A stretch of 64,000 bases of DNA, from the NCBI RefSeq assembly GCF_001439845.1, contig NZ_JYLO01000014.1:62001-126000 (forward strand). Direction: 5' to 3'. Positions 8,074-17,404 of this stretch are shown here, one piece after another (the first letter of the stretch is position 1; the number at the start of each line of letters is the position of its first letter). The position numbers and the translations under genes are program-made. The notes beneath the pieces were generated by a model. It ran no database searches. It saw nothing but the letters and a program-made list of their open reading frames with translations, and was not told where the DNA came from. The DNA is from Pseudomonas lactis. Its GTDB lineage: Bacteria > Pseudomonadota > Gammaproteobacteria > Pseudomonadales > Pseudomonadaceae.

Positions 8074-9150
8074 TCAGTCGGCGGTCAAGACACCACGACG
8101 CACCTGGTCACGTTCGATCGACTCGAACAGCGCCTTGAAGTTGCCCTCGCCAAACCCATCGTCGCCTTTGCGCTGGATGAATTCGAAGAACACTGGGCCC
8201 ATCAGGGTTTCCGAGAAGATCTGCAGCAGTAGACGCTTGTCACCGGCAACCGACGAGCCATCCAGCAGGATGCCGCGCGATTGCAACTGGTCCACCGGCT
8301 CACCGTGGTTCGGCAGGCGGCCTTCAAGCATTTCGTAGTAAGTGTCGGGCGGCGCGGTCATGAAGCGCATGCCGATCTTCTTCAGCGCGTCCCAGGTCTG
8401 GATCAGGTCGTCGGTGAGGAACGCGACGTGCTGGATGCCCTCGCCGTTGAATTGCATCAGGAACTCTTCGATCTGCCCGGCGCCCTTGGACGACTCTTCG
8501 TTCAAGGGAATACGGATCTTGCCATCCGGCGCGCTCATGGCCTTGGAGGTCAAGCCGGTGTATTCGCCCTTGATATCGAAGTACCGCGCTTCGCGGAAGT
8601 TGAATAGCTTCTCGTAGAAGTTGGCCCAATAAATCATGCGCCCGCGATAGACGTTGTGGGTCAGGTGGTCGATGACCTTGAGGCCCGCGCCTACCGGGTT
8701 GCGATCAACGCCTTCGAGGTACACGAAGTCGATGTCGTAGATCGAGTTGCCTTCGCCGAAACGGTCAATCAGGTACAACGGCGAACCGCCAATGCCTTTG
8801 ATTGCCGGCAGGTTCAATTCCATCGGGCCGGTGTCGATGTGGATCGGCTGGGCCCCCAGCTCCAGGGCACGTTTGTAGGCCTGTTGCGAGTCCTTGACGC
8901 GGAACGCCATGCCGCACACCGACGGGCCGTGCTCGGCCGCGAAATAGGAAGCGAGGCTGTCGGGTTCGTTGTTGAGGATCAGGTTGATCTCGCCCTGGCG
9001 ATACAGGTGCACGTTCTTGGAGCGATGGGTCGCCACTTTGGTGAAGCCCATGATCTCGAAGATCGGCTCCAGGGTGCCTGGGGTGGGCGCGGCAAATTCG
9101 ATGAATTCAAAGCCCATCAGGCCCATTGGGTTTGCGAGTTGGTCGGTCAT
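8074..9150 (-). CDS. hpd: 4-hydroxyphenylpyruvate dioxygenase
   Basis: A 358-residue enzyme that converts 4-hydroxyphenylpyruvate plus O2 to homogentisate in tyrosine and phenylalanine catabolism; cytoplasmic and iron(II)-dependent. Two vicinal-oxygen-chelate domains are present. The iron ligands are His-162 (VIDHLTHNV), His-241 (GIQHVAFLT) and Glu-323 (GPVFFEFIQRKGDDGFGEGN), matching H161/H240/E322 of the P. fluorescens enzyme with a one-residue offset. The length and the N-terminus (NPMGLMGFEFIEFA) match the Pseudomonas family. It is monocistronic here, ends in a strong terminator, and has no hmgA or other tyrosine-pathway gene beside it. Confidence 0.98.
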   Translation of the reverse strand: MTDQLANPMGLMGFEFIEFAAPTPGTLEPIFEIMGFTKVATHRSKNVHLYRQGEINLILNNEPDSLASYFAAEHGPSVCGMAFRVKDSQQAYKRALELGAQPIHIDTGPMELNLPAIKGIGGSPLYLIDRFGEGNSIYDIDFVYLEGVDRNPVGAGLKVIDHLTHNVYRGRMIYWANFYEKLFNFREARYFDIKGEYTGLTSKAMSAPDGKIRIPLNEESSKGAGQIEEFLMQFNGEGIQHVAFLTDDLIQTWDALKKIGMRFMTAPPDTYYEMLEGRLPNHGEPVDQLQSRGILLDGSSVAGDKRLLLQIFSETLMGPVFFEFIQRKGDDGFGEGNFKALFESIERDQVRRGVLTAD

Positions 9151-9396
9151 GTTCGGTGCCTCATCATTCTTGTAGGTAGCAATTGATTAGTTGCGAGCAA
9201 GGATGAGGCTGGAGGGTGGCGCACAAGAGAGGCCTCGCACGCTGCGGGCGAGGAAGTCACCAAAGATGAGGGGGGAGCCAAGTAGCTTCATGGTGTCATC
9301 AGTCTCTGACGGCCGAGGCTTGCGTGAGCGCAAGTCCATATTCTTGTATGCGTAAACTGATTCTACACAGCGTAACCAGGTTTGTCCGTACTCTTA

Positions 9397-9486
9397 TCAA
9401 ATCCCCATTGCCCTGCCCGGCGCAAGGGGTTTGTTGCACAGGTAGATACCCAGCAGGATGATTGCGCCGCCCGGTAACATCGGCAT
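9397..9486 (-). pseudogene. Possible remnant of an EamA/DMT permease C-terminus
   Basis: Within the 430-bp gap between hpd and the fimbrial operon, the minus strand encodes PMLPGGAIILLGIYLCNKPLAP followed by a stop, closed upstream by another stop in the same frame. The pattern GGAxILLGIYLCN is how many EamA-type permeases end (last helix plus tail). No upstream body of such a gene is present. I otherwise see no gene in 9151-9583; the 86-codon frame there has no family likeness. Confidence 0.3.
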
Positions 9487-9583
9487 GCATATCGGTTCTG
9501 TGATGCTGGATCGGCGTCAGTCTTCCCCGGCTGCCCTGGCATTCATCGCGCTGGCACAAGGGCTGTACCCCTCGCCTACTTAG

Positions 9584-10315
9584 TTACCGGCCTATGCGCT
9601 GCGTGCTCTCATGCGTCGCGCCATAGTCATCCAATGTGGTGAAGCGCAGCGTCGGCGTACCTCGCCACGGTACAACCCAACCCGGCATGATCAACTCGGC
9701 CGTTGAGCGCGGTGCCAGCATCGGTGGGTTTTCATGGCGGTATTCGACGCCCTCAAGGTTGAGTGCCACGCTGGACAAGGTCACATGAAAGGCACTCGGG
9801 TTGCGCACCCGCAGCACCGGGCGGTCGTCTGCCAGTTGCCATTGCAACGCCGCCACGGCATCTTCCGCCCTGCCAGGCAACGCATTGGGGCGCAGGAACA
9901 GTTTGATACGCGTGCGAAACGCCAGTTGCAGTTGATGGCTTGCCGCGTCAGTAGGCCGTATCCCTAGCACATTCAGCCAATACACCACTTCCTGAGGATC
10001 GGTCATGGCTTGTCTGGGTACCGGGTGATAAATCACCCGCAACGCTTGAGCCTTGCCGGGGTCCATTCGCAGAATCGGTGGTGTGACAGTAAAGGGTACG
10101 TCACTCAATTCCGGCGCCATCTGGGGGTCGCCTTCATCGATCCATACCTGTACCAGCCGTGGGCTGTCCGCCTCGTTGCGCAGGGTGAGGGTTACCACCC
10201 GTGCCGCGGCCGGGTAAATAAGCCGGGTGCGATCAATGACGATTTCCGCTTGCACCATCGCCATAGATGCCGCCAGTGCCAGACCGGACACGCAGGTCAA
10301 TAAGACTCGGATCAT
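9584..10315 (-). CDS. Periplasmic fimbrial chaperone (second of operon)
   Basis: A 243-residue PapD-like chaperone that would cap and fold pilin subunits in the periplasm. The signal peptide runs through about residue 25 (MIRVLLTCVSGLALAASMAMVQA). The N-terminal Ig domain has IDRTRLIYPAAARVVTLTLRN and SPRLVQVWIDEGD. The family signature is at VVYWLNVLGIRP, and LAFRTRIKLFLRP carries the conserved Arg/Lys at the cleft. The start I use lies nine bases downstream of the adhesin stop; a GTG one codon earlier is equally possible. It is the last gene of the operon. Two chaperones, one after the pilin and one at the end, is the arrangement of cupA in P. aeruginosa. Confidence 0.93.
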   Translation of the reverse strand: MIRVLLTCVSGLALAASMAMVQAEIVIDRTRLIYPAAARVVTLTLRNEADSPRLVQVWIDEGDPQMAPELSDVPFTVTPPILRMDPGKAQALRVIYHPVPRQAMTDPQEVVYWLNVLGIRPTDAASHQLQLAFRTRIKLFLRPNALPGRAEDAVAALQWQLADDRPVLRVRNPSAFHVTLSSVALNLEGVEYRHENPPMLAPRSTAELIMPGWVVPWRGTPTLRFTTLDDYGATHESTQRIGR

Positions 10316-10323
10316 CACGCCGA

Positions 10324-11367
10324 CTACCGATAGGCCAAAGTGAAGGTCGCCAGCCCGTTGGCCGTGCCCGGGCGGACGGTGGCGCCGGTTTGTATGTAGC
10401 GCGCGGTCAAGGGAATCTGGAAGGTGCCGTTGCCGGTGCTGCCTGCCAACCATTGATTCGGCGTGCCGATAGCGGCGGCGTCGGGGCCGTAGCTGATCAG
10501 GCGGTTGCCAAACAGCAGTTGCAGCGCCACGCCCTTGGCGGTGGAGTTGGCGGTCAATGTCAGTTGGTCACTGCGATTGGCCGGTTGGGTCTGGTCGGTC
10601 AAGGTCAACAGCACATCGCTCTCAGCGCCCCCGCCACCAGCGCACTGCAAGGTGATGGTGCGGGTGGCATTGCCGGCCACGCTGCCAATGCCCTTGAACG
10701 CCCTGCTCTCCACCGCCCCCAGCGGGATCGCCACGGAGGGCGTCGAGACCGTGCAGGTGGGTTTACTCGGCGGGCCGACTTCGACACTGCCGAAGTTGAA
10801 CGCGTGGTGCGTGTCGCTGGTGTACAGGTACAAGCCCGCGAAGGTACGCGGCGTAATAGTGCCGCCCTGGATCGGGCCGGTTACCACGAAGAACAAGCGG
10901 CCGCGCAAGCCCCACGTAGGCAAACCGGGATGGATCGGTCCGCGCAGCACCGTGACTCCGGTGGTTACGGTTTGCATCGGCCCCACGTCACGGTCCTGCG
11001 CCATGAACGCAAACCCGACGCCTTGCACGCCGGTCAGATGAACCGGCATGACGACCCCTGAGTGGAAGAAGTTACGTCCTGTCCAGGGAATCTCCCGTGC
11101 AATCCGCGTGGACGACCAATAGCGAACAATAAGGTTGGGCGGATATGTGCACCTCAACCCGTGCGCTACCTCGACGGGGTAGCCACCCGGGTTGCCCAGG
11201 GCCTGGCCGACCACAGGGTTGGCGGGCACCGTAATGCGCGGCACCGACAGCACCGTCGGCGGCGCGGGCGTACACGTCGCCTTGGCCTGGGCATGGGGCG
11301 CGCTGGCGAGGGCGATGCAGGTCACCATTACAAGCCCTGCCAAACGTTGCGTACCAGGGCTGATCAT
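10324..11367 (-). CDS. Fimbrial tip adhesin
   Basis: A 347-residue secreted two-domain fimbrial adhesin. The signal peptide ends near AHA-QA (residues 1-28). An N-terminal receptor-binding-like domain (about 30-200, with Cys pairs at CTP and RCTYPP) is followed by a pilin domain from about CTVSTPSVAIPLGAV (residue 205), which ends in NGLATFTLAYR, the beta strand donated to or completed by the chaperone/usher. It overlaps the usher stop by four bases (ATGA), so translation is coupled. By position it is the counterpart of CupA4-type tip proteins. The ligand is unknown. Confidence 0.85.
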   Translation of the reverse strand: MISPGTQRLAGLVMVTCIALASAPHAQAKATCTPAPPTVLSVPRITVPANPVVGQALGNPGGYPVEVAHGLRCTYPPNLIVRYWSSTRIAREIPWTGRNFFHSGVVMPVHLTGVQGVGFAFMAQDRDVGPMQTVTTGVTVLRGPIHPGLPTWGLRGRLFFVVTGPIQGGTITPRTFAGLYLYTSDTHHAFNFGSVEVGPPSKPTCTVSTPSVAIPLGAVESRAFKGIGSVAGNATRTITLQCAGGGGAESDVLLTLTDQTQPANRSDQLTLTANSTAKGVALQLLFGNRLISYGPDAAAIGTPNQWLAGSTGNGTFQIPLTARYIQTGATVRPGTANGLATFTLAYR

Positions 11368-13985
11368 CGGCTGCTGACCTCATCGTTGGCGGTGTTGGCG
11401 TGGCACCGGCTGACCAGTTGGTCGGCATTTTCCTGGCGGTGCCCCGGTGGCCGCGGTGGCAGACGGTATGGGATATAGCAGCGGTCACTTGCCGCCTCGG
11501 TCCAACGCACGGTCAGCGTGCCCTGGTCGGCCACGCCGCGCACAAACGCCTTGCCGGCTTGCCCAATCACCCCGACTTCCCTGCCCTGCTCGTCGAACAC
11601 CTGAGCGGCAAAAGGCAGCGGCTGACCGTTGCGATGGGTCGCCTTGATCACCACCGCACGGCCACTGACGGTCTCGAACTTGACCAGCGACACTGCGCCC
11701 CCTGTCGGTACCACCGAGTGATTCGATTCCTTGAGATCCACATCCATGGGCATGCCTTCGGGGTCGATATCCACGTCATTGGGATGGTAGGCCCGCAAGC
11801 TCGGCAACACGCCATAGCCGTGTGAGTCGATGCGTACACCCCCACCGATCTGCGCGCCCTGGGCATCCGGTGCATACACCAGTGCCGACGCTTCACCGAG
11901 GCTTTGCGAGAGGGTCACGCCACCGCCATGGGCAATCAGCCCGCCGTCGGCGCCCATGGACACTTGTGCGTTGTTGCCACTCTGGCCGTAACCTGCGCGC
12001 AGGTTGGCCGTGCTGCTGCGATACCCGGCGTAGGCATTTAGGCTGGAACCTGCCTGGCTCCCCGTGCCCTGGCTGCCGGCCAGGCCGTAGTGCCCCTCTG
12101 ACGCCTCGCCGAGCAAGCCATTGATGCCCACTTGCTGTTGACTGCCCTTTGATTCGCCGGTGTCGCGCGACAAAGCGCTGCTCAGGGTCGGCGCCGACGT
12201 GCCCTGGCCCAGCGGCATCGACAGGGTCAGCGCCAGACGATTATCGACGCGACCGGGTTGCAACGCGCGGCCGAAAAAGATCGCGTCACTGTGGTCACGA
12301 TCGCTGGGTGGGTCGGCGTCGCTGACCCTTGAGCGCTGCGCCGAAATGTTCCAGTTGAGCTGCTTCCAGCGTGATCCATAGCTGAGGGTGAAGGATGTCT
12401 GGCGACCTTGCCGGCTCGCCCAGTAGTCAACAGAACTGCCGTACAGGCTCAAGGTGCCTTCCCCCAGTTGCTGGCTGATCGTCAGGTCGAGACGGCTTTT
12501 CTGGCGGGCATAGCCCTCGATGTTCCCATGCTGGCGGGCCAGCTCCTGCACATTCAAAGCATCCGGCAGGCTCAGATAGCCGGCCGTGGAGAAGCGGTAG
12601 GCGCCCAGCGCAAAATGGGTTCCGGAAAATGGCAGGTTTTTGTTGTAGGCCAGGCCCCAACTGTGTCCGCCAACCACCCCGTTGCCCTCAACGCGGGTGC
12701 GCGAGTGCGTGGTGTCCAGGGCAAACGCGCCGATGGGCGTACTCATCGCCAGCCCGGCCTTGCCCTGCAAGTATCCCCGGGAGACCGCGCTGCCGCCGTA
12801 CAGGCTCAAGCCATCGGTAAGGCCATGCTGCAAGGTGCCCTGAAACACCATGGGGCTGGTCTTGCTGACCCCGCGTTGCTGCACTTGGCCCAACGTGGTG
12901 CTGTAGTGAGTGGCGCCCTGGCGCAATAATTGTGGGGCCACGGAATACGGCACGACAAAGGTGGTGCGGCGCCCGTCCACCTCGGTGACGCTGACATTAA
13001 GGTCACCACCGTAGCCCGTGGGATAGAGGTCGTCGATGACAAAAGGCCCCGGGGCAACCTGGGTTTCGTAGATCGTGTAGCCGTTCTGGCGCACCGTTAC
13101 CGTGGCGTTGCTGTCGGCGATGCCGTGTATCTGCGGTGCATAGCCTTGTTGCGACGGCGCCAGCATGCGGTCATCGGTCGACAGAGTGATGCCCCGCACC
13201 CGCACGCCGTCGAGGACCTGGCGGTTACTGAAGCTGTCGCCAAGGGTCAGTTGCGAACGCCAGGCCGACAAGGGCCGTTGCAGGTACGTGGCGGTGTGTT
13301 GATAAGGCAACAGACCGCCACGGGAAGTCCAGGCCTGGCCGCCTTGGTGGCGCAGGCGCCAGTCGCCGAGGTTGACGCCGCCGTTGAGGCCCAGGTAACC
13401 CCGACCTTCCCCCGCCCCCGAAGTCACCGCTGCGGCGCTGAAGGTGTAATTGAGCAGCGCAACGTCGAGCCCCTTGTCCCAACGGGCCGGGTCAACGTAA
13501 CCGCGCGCGGCTCGGCTGAGGTAAGCCTGCGGGATATTGACGTCGAGCGTCAGCGTCTCAATGTCGAGCTGGCTGCTGGCCAGGGGGATCCATTGGGTAA
13601 ATTCACGGCACTGCGTGTCGGCGCTGCGTTCGTCAGGTGGCAGCACGACTCCGAGTTGGGCAAGTTCCAGGGCGCTCACGCAAGGCTGGACGTTGTCCTG
13701 GTCATCACGCGAGACAAAGCTGATTTCACGGCGCCCCGCGGATTGCCCATTGAGGAATACATCCACACGATAGACACCAGGCGCCAATGCATTGCCCGTA
13801 TTGAAACGCGAAATATCCACCGCCGTGGACAAGCCGGTGGTAAACGCCTCGATATCAAACAATAGCGCCGCGGCTTCGGCCGGCAGGCATAAGGTCGTGA
13901 ACACACCCAGCGACACCATCAGCCGCGAGTTGCACAACAGCCAGGCAAACACGGGATGCCCCGTAAATGGCAGGTAAACAGACAT
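11364..13985 (-). CDS. Outer-membrane fimbrial usher
   Basis: An 873-residue FimD/PapC-type usher that forms the outer-membrane pore and assembles chaperone-subunit complexes. After the signal sequence (ending about LPAEA) comes the N-terminal periplasmic domain (FDIEAFTTGLSTAVDISRFNTGNALAPGVYRVDVFLNG). Next are the beta-barrel, the plug/middle domain (YEIYETQVAPGPFVIDDLYPTG-like stretch: TIYETQVAPGPFVIDDL) and the C-terminal domains (GRAVVIKATHRNGQPLPFAAQVFDEQGREVG). The length is normal. ATG at 13985 is preferred over a TTG two codons earlier; either way it starts within a few bases of the upstream chaperone stop. Confidence 0.95.
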   Translation of the reverse strand: MSVYLPFTGHPVFAWLLCNSRLMVSLGVFTTLCLPAEAAALLFDIEAFTTGLSTAVDISRFNTGNALAPGVYRVDVFLNGQSAGRREISFVSRDDQDNVQPCVSALELAQLGVVLPPDERSADTQCREFTQWIPLASSQLDIETLTLDVNIPQAYLSRAARGYVDPARWDKGLDVALLNYTFSAAAVTSGAGEGRGYLGLNGGVNLGDWRLRHQGGQAWTSRGGLLPYQHTATYLQRPLSAWRSQLTLGDSFSNRQVLDGVRVRGITLSTDDRMLAPSQQGYAPQIHGIADSNATVTVRQNGYTIYETQVAPGPFVIDDLYPTGYGGDLNVSVTEVDGRRTTFVVPYSVAPQLLRQGATHYSTTLGQVQQRGVSKTSPMVFQGTLQHGLTDGLSLYGGSAVSRGYLQGKAGLAMSTPIGAFALDTTHSRTRVEGNGVVGGHSWGLAYNKNLPFSGTHFALGAYRFSTAGYLSLPDALNVQELARQHGNIEGYARQKSRLDLTISQQLGEGTLSLYGSSVDYWASRQGRQTSFTLSYGSRWKQLNWNISAQRSRVSDADPPSDRDHSDAIFFGRALQPGRVDNRLALTLSMPLGQGTSAPTLSSALSRDTGESKGSQQQVGINGLLGEASEGHYGLAGSQGTGSQAGSSLNAYAGYRSSTANLRAGYGQSGNNAQVSMGADGGLIAHGGGVTLSQSLGEASALVYAPDAQGAQIGGGVRIDSHGYGVLPSLRAYHPNDVDIDPEGMPMDVDLKESNHSVVPTGGAVSLVKFETVSGRAVVIKATHRNGQPLPFAAQVFDEQGREVGVIGQAGKAFVRGVADQGTLTVRWTEAASDRCYIPYRLPPRPPGHRQENADQLVSRCHANTANDEVSSR

Positions 13986-13987
13986 AA

Positions 13988-14761
13988 TCAAAACTTCAGG
14001 GGGGCTCGCTGCGGCGCGGAGAATGCGCCGTAATCATTGATATATTTGAAATGCACCTGGGCGTCCGCGGGGATCGTCGGCAGGGTGCCGCGTACAGGCA
14101 GTTCAAGGCTGGCACCTGGCGGCACCATGCCTTCTTGTACCGGTATCAGGTGGGCGTCAGGCCGAGGGCCCAGCGCCAGTGCCACCTCGTTGAAGGTCAC
14201 GTGAAAGGCCGTAGGGTTGTGTACGCGCAGTACGGCTGCGCGCTCGGTGCGCCTCAGACTCCAGCGCAGTTGCGCGGGGGCCTGGTCTGCACTGCCAGGC
14301 AAATGACGGGGGCGAAAAAACACTTTGGTGCGGATACGAAAAGCAAACTGCAGATGATTCCCTTCAGGGGCTTGTTCACCGAGTTCGGCCGCACTGATTT
14401 TCGGGGGGACCTCCAAGGCATTAAGCCAGAACAAGGACTCTCGATCTGGCGGCAACGGATCCTGGGTGTAGACCAGCCGCACACCCTGGCTTCTCCCTGG
14501 ATCCAGGCGAAACACTGGGGGCGAGAGGCTGAACGGCACGTCGCTATGGGAGGGATCTGGAGTGGCATCGCCTTGATCCAGCCACACCTGGACCAGGCGC
14601 GGTGCCCGTTTATCGTCGTTGCTCAGGCGCAGGGTGATTTCACGGCGCTGCTGGGGGTAGATGTGCCGTGTGCCATCGATCACCACTCCCGCGTGGGCCG
14701 TGGACGGTAAGCCGGCGATGAGCGCAAAGGTAAGGCTCGCCAGTAATGTGCGAAAAAGCAT
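13988..14761 (-). CDS. Periplasmic fimbrial chaperone (first of operon)
   Basis: A 257-residue PapD-like chaperone. I use the ATG at 14761 (MLFRTLLASLTFALIAGLPSTAHA, a clean signal peptide) because AAGGAAGGA precedes it; the longer reading needs TTG. The mature part starts GVVIDGTRHIYPQQRREITLRLSN. It contains the chaperone signature SLFWLNALEVPP and the cleft strand LQFAFRIRTKVFFRP. It is related to, but clearly different from, the second chaperone at the end of the operon, so the two probably serve different subunits (major pilin versus adhesin). The stop nearly touches the usher start. Confidence 0.95.
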   Translation of the reverse strand: MLFRTLLASLTFALIAGLPSTAHAGVVIDGTRHIYPQQRREITLRLSNDDKRAPRLVQVWLDQGDATPDPSHSDVPFSLSPPVFRLDPGRSQGVRLVYTQDPLPPDRESLFWLNALEVPPKISAAELGEQAPEGNHLQFAFRIRTKVFFRPRHLPGSADQAPAQLRWSLRRTERAAVLRVHNPTAFHVTFNEVALALGPRPDAHLIPVQEGMVPPGASLELPVRGTLPTIPADAQVHFKYINDYGAFSAPQRAPLKF

Positions 14762-14814
14762 GCGTCCTTCCTTCAAGGCAGGGCCTGGCAGGTCGCCAGG
14801 CCCACTGGCCTTGA

Positions 14815-15375
14815 TCAGGGGAATGTCACGGAATACAGCACTTGCGTGCTGATCGGGCCGGCAGTCGCTGCCCCCGTGGCGAAGTACTGAGCTGCAAATG
14901 GCAGCGTCACCGCGCCGCCGTCAGGCACTGTCGAGGTACTCGAAGTCAGGCCCAGCCGCAGATCCAGGGGCTGGTTGGTGACGCCGTCTACAATCTGTAC
15001 TTCCACGAACTTTGCCGGTTCGGGTGTGGCTGGCGCCTGATTGACCAGGTTACCGGTCGCCGGGTTGATGGCCGGGCTGCTGCTCTCGAATAACACCGCG
15101 ACCACCGTGTCCTTCGGGCAACTGCCGACTTGGATAAAGAACGGCTTTACCCCCGCCGTCTGCCCGGCAGCCTTGAGTGCGCTGGCCTGGACCTTGTGCA
15201 GCGCAATGGCAAAGTCCGGCCCGGCGCCAGGCGCAGCGCCTGCCCCGCCACTGATGCTGCAGGTGGTGCCAGTGATCTCACCGGTCAGGGTGATAGTGCC
15301 GTCCGCCGCGAACGCCGGTAGAGCGACAACGCTGTTAGCCATCAACAAGGCAACGGCCAGTGCGATTTTTTTCAT
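14815..15375 (-). CDS. Major fimbrial subunit (pilin)
   Basis: A 186-residue type 1 pilin-like protein and the first gene of the chaperone-usher operon. The signal peptide MKKIALAVALLMANSVVALPAFA is followed by DGTITLTGEITGTTCSISGG, with the first Cys of the pilin disulfide. The second Cys is in VGSCPKDT, and the C-terminus QVLYSVTFP is the chaperone-recognition strand. The ATG at 15375 has AGGAA nine bases upstream; the frame extends further but without signal-peptide logic. The gap to the chaperone is about 50 bp. Confidence 0.93.
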   Translation of the reverse strand: MKKIALAVALLMANSVVALPAFAADGTITLTGEITGTTCSISGGAGAAPGAGPDFAIALHKVQASALKAAGQTAGVKPFFIQVGSCPKDTVVAVLFESSSPAINPATGNLVNQAPATPEPAKFVEVQIVDGVTNQPLDLRLGLTSSTSTVPDGGAVTLPFAAQYFATGAATAGPISTQVLYSVTFP

Positions 15376-15665
15376 TGCTGCAAATTCCTGTGGAGTCGTT
15401 AAAAGGCTGCAAGGCGGCTTCCGACATTCGAAAGGCACGCGCCGACCGGCCCGCCAAAATTGGGCTAGCACGGCACTGAGAGAGGCTGGAGGGGTACGGT
15501 CCTGAGTCTCTTACTTCTTGCAACGATGTTTATGTTGCCTAGATGAAATCCCCGCCACAACTGACCGAACGGCTAGGTCAACCCGCTCAAAACAACTGAG
15601 CAGGCCTGCGTATTGCCATCTATCATCGGCTTATCTCACTCTTTTTCTCACGACTGACCGCCCCT

Positions 15666-17210
15666 ATGCCCCTGACCGTCAAAGGCCCACGAAGCCGAGC
15701 CGCACGCTATTTCATCAGTGCAACCAGCGGCGTGTTGCCCATCTTGCTGGGGGTTGTGATTCTGTATTGGCAAGCCGAGCGCACCCTTGAACAAAGCACG
15801 GCGCAAACCGCTCAAGAAGCGGTGCGCCAGTTCGACCTGATGCTCGACAACACCGCCATCGCTGCCCAGGCTTTGCTGCCGCTGGCCGGTAAACCTTGTG
15901 ACAGCGCCGCCAAGTTGGCGCTACGTGAACAAGTCACGCGTCGGCCGTTTGTGCGGGCCACCACGCTGTCCTGGCAGAAAAACATCTATTGCAGCTCGTT
16001 GTTTGGCGGTCGCTACCAATCGCCCGTCAACCCCGACGACTACGTGGATGGGCGCCTGTGGTTGATGAAAGGCAACCCCGTCACACCCGATACCGCCCTG
16101 CTGGTGTACCGCCTGGTCCAAGGCGATCAAGGCGCGTTTGCCTCGGTTGACGGTTACCACCTCACCAACGCCTTGCGCTTGATCAGCCGTTACGCGTATT
16201 TGGTATTGCACGTCGGCCCGAACTGGCTGGGTGCCGACGGCAAAGTGCATCAAGGCGCGTTGCCGACATTTGCCGTGGCGCCACAGCGCCTGGCTTCCGA
16301 GCGCTATCAATACAGTGTAGAGGCCGGAATGCCCGAGGGTGAAGTCTGGCGCTATATGCAGGCGCGGTATCCGGCCCTGTTCAGCCTGGTGGTGTTCTTC
16401 GGGATATTGGCGGGGCTGCTCGCTCACTGGCTGCAAAAACGTTCGTCAGCGCCAACCCACGAGTTACAACGCGCCTTGGGGGCCAATGAATTCATCCCCT
16501 ATTTCCAACCGGTGGTACGCGGTGACACCCGCCAATGGGCCGGGTGTGAGGTGCTGATGCGTTGGAAGCATCCCAAAGAAGGGCTGGTGCGCCCGGACCT
16601 GTTTATTCCCCTGGCCGAAGACTCCGGCCTGATCGTGCCGATGACCCGTGCCCTGCTGCGCCAGACTGCCGCGCAACTGGCGCCTCATGCCGCGCGCTTC
16701 AGCCCAGGCTTTCATATCGGCGTGAATATCACTGCGCGCCATTGCCAGGACATGGCGCTGGTGCAGGACTGCCGGGAATTCCTCGCCGCGTTCCCACCCG
16801 GCCAGGTCACCCTGGTGCTGGAGTTGACCGAGCGGGAGTTGATCGAACCCACCGAGACCACCCGCCGCCTGTTCGAGGCGCTGCATCAAATGGGGGTCAT
16901 GATTGCCATTGATGATTTTGGCACCGGCCACTCCAGCTTGGGCTATTTGCGCAATTTCAACGTCGACTACTTGAAGATCGATCAAAGCTTTGTCGCCATG
17001 ATCGGTGCGGATGCGCTGTCGCGGCATATTCTGGACAGCATCATAGAGTTATCAGTCAAGCTGGATCTAGGCATTGTTGCCGAAGGCGTAGAAACAGCCC
17101 AACAGTGTGAGTACCTCGTGGCCCAGGGCGTGGATTTCCTACAGGGTTACCTGTTTGGCCGACCATTACCCTGCGATGAATTCATTAAATCGTTGGGCAT
17201 CGTGGAATAG
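15666..17210 (+). CDS. CSS-motif EAL-domain c-di-GMP phosphodiesterase
   Basis: A 514-residue inner-membrane protein. TM1 is at about residues 18-37 and TM2 at about 235-255, enclosing a periplasmic CSS-motif sensor domain (the Cys of YCSS near residue 108 and a partner Cys at KPC near 78). The rest is a cytoplasmic EAL domain: EVLMRW in place of EALVRW, NITARH, LELTEREL, IDDFGTGHSSLGYL, KIDQSFV and EGVET, all consistent with active c-di-GMP hydrolysis. In E. coli this family (PdeC type) is controlled by periplasmic thiol state. The gene is divergent from the fimbrial operon, which suggests that it tunes fimbriation. Its start has only a weak ribosome site. Confidence 0.93.
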   Translation: MPLTVKGPRSRAARYFISATSGVLPILLGVVILYWQAERTLEQSTAQTAQEAVRQFDLMLDNTAIAAQALLPLAGKPCDSAAKLALREQVTRRPFVRATTLSWQKNIYCSSLFGGRYQSPVNPDDYVDGRLWLMKGNPVTPDTALLVYRLVQGDQGAFASVDGYHLTNALRLISRYAYLVLHVGPNWLGADGKVHQGALPTFAVAPQRLASERYQYSVEAGMPEGEVWRYMQARYPALFSLVVFFGILAGLLAHWLQKRSSAPTHELQRALGANEFIPYFQPVVRGDTRQWAGCEVLMRWKHPKEGLVRPDLFIPLAEDSGLIVPMTRALLRQTAAQLAPHAARFSPGFHIGVNITARHCQDMALVQDCREFLAAFPPGQVTLVLELTERELIEPTETTRRLFEALHQMGVMIAIDDFGTGHSSLGYLRNFNVDYLKIDQSFVAMIGADALSRHILDSIIELSVKLDLGIVAEGVETAQQCEYLVAQGVDFLQGYLFGRPLPCDEFIKSLGIVE

Positions 17211-17404
17211 CCTTGCGCGGCCTATGATGAAAGATTGGTCTTTCTTTAAAAGACATGATTTACTCAGGATGAATTAACTACTACAATTTTTTCTGCCTGT
17301 GCAGAACTCGCAGAAGGGTCTTTTTCGTTGACGTGGCTTAACGTTCTTGGCTTATAGCTTTGTCTGCAGTTGATATCAGCAACTACATTATTGGAGTACA
17401 GATT

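Noticed and set aside
9299..9559. 86-codon frame in the hpd-fimbria gap
   Set aside because: Composition is typical of non-coding frame (Arg, His, Gln) and there is no ribosome site; a different frame here carries the permease-like fragment.
15376..15665. Search for a strong promoter of the fimbrial operon
   Set aside because: Several partial -35/-10 matches occur on the minus strand but none stands out, so none is annotated.
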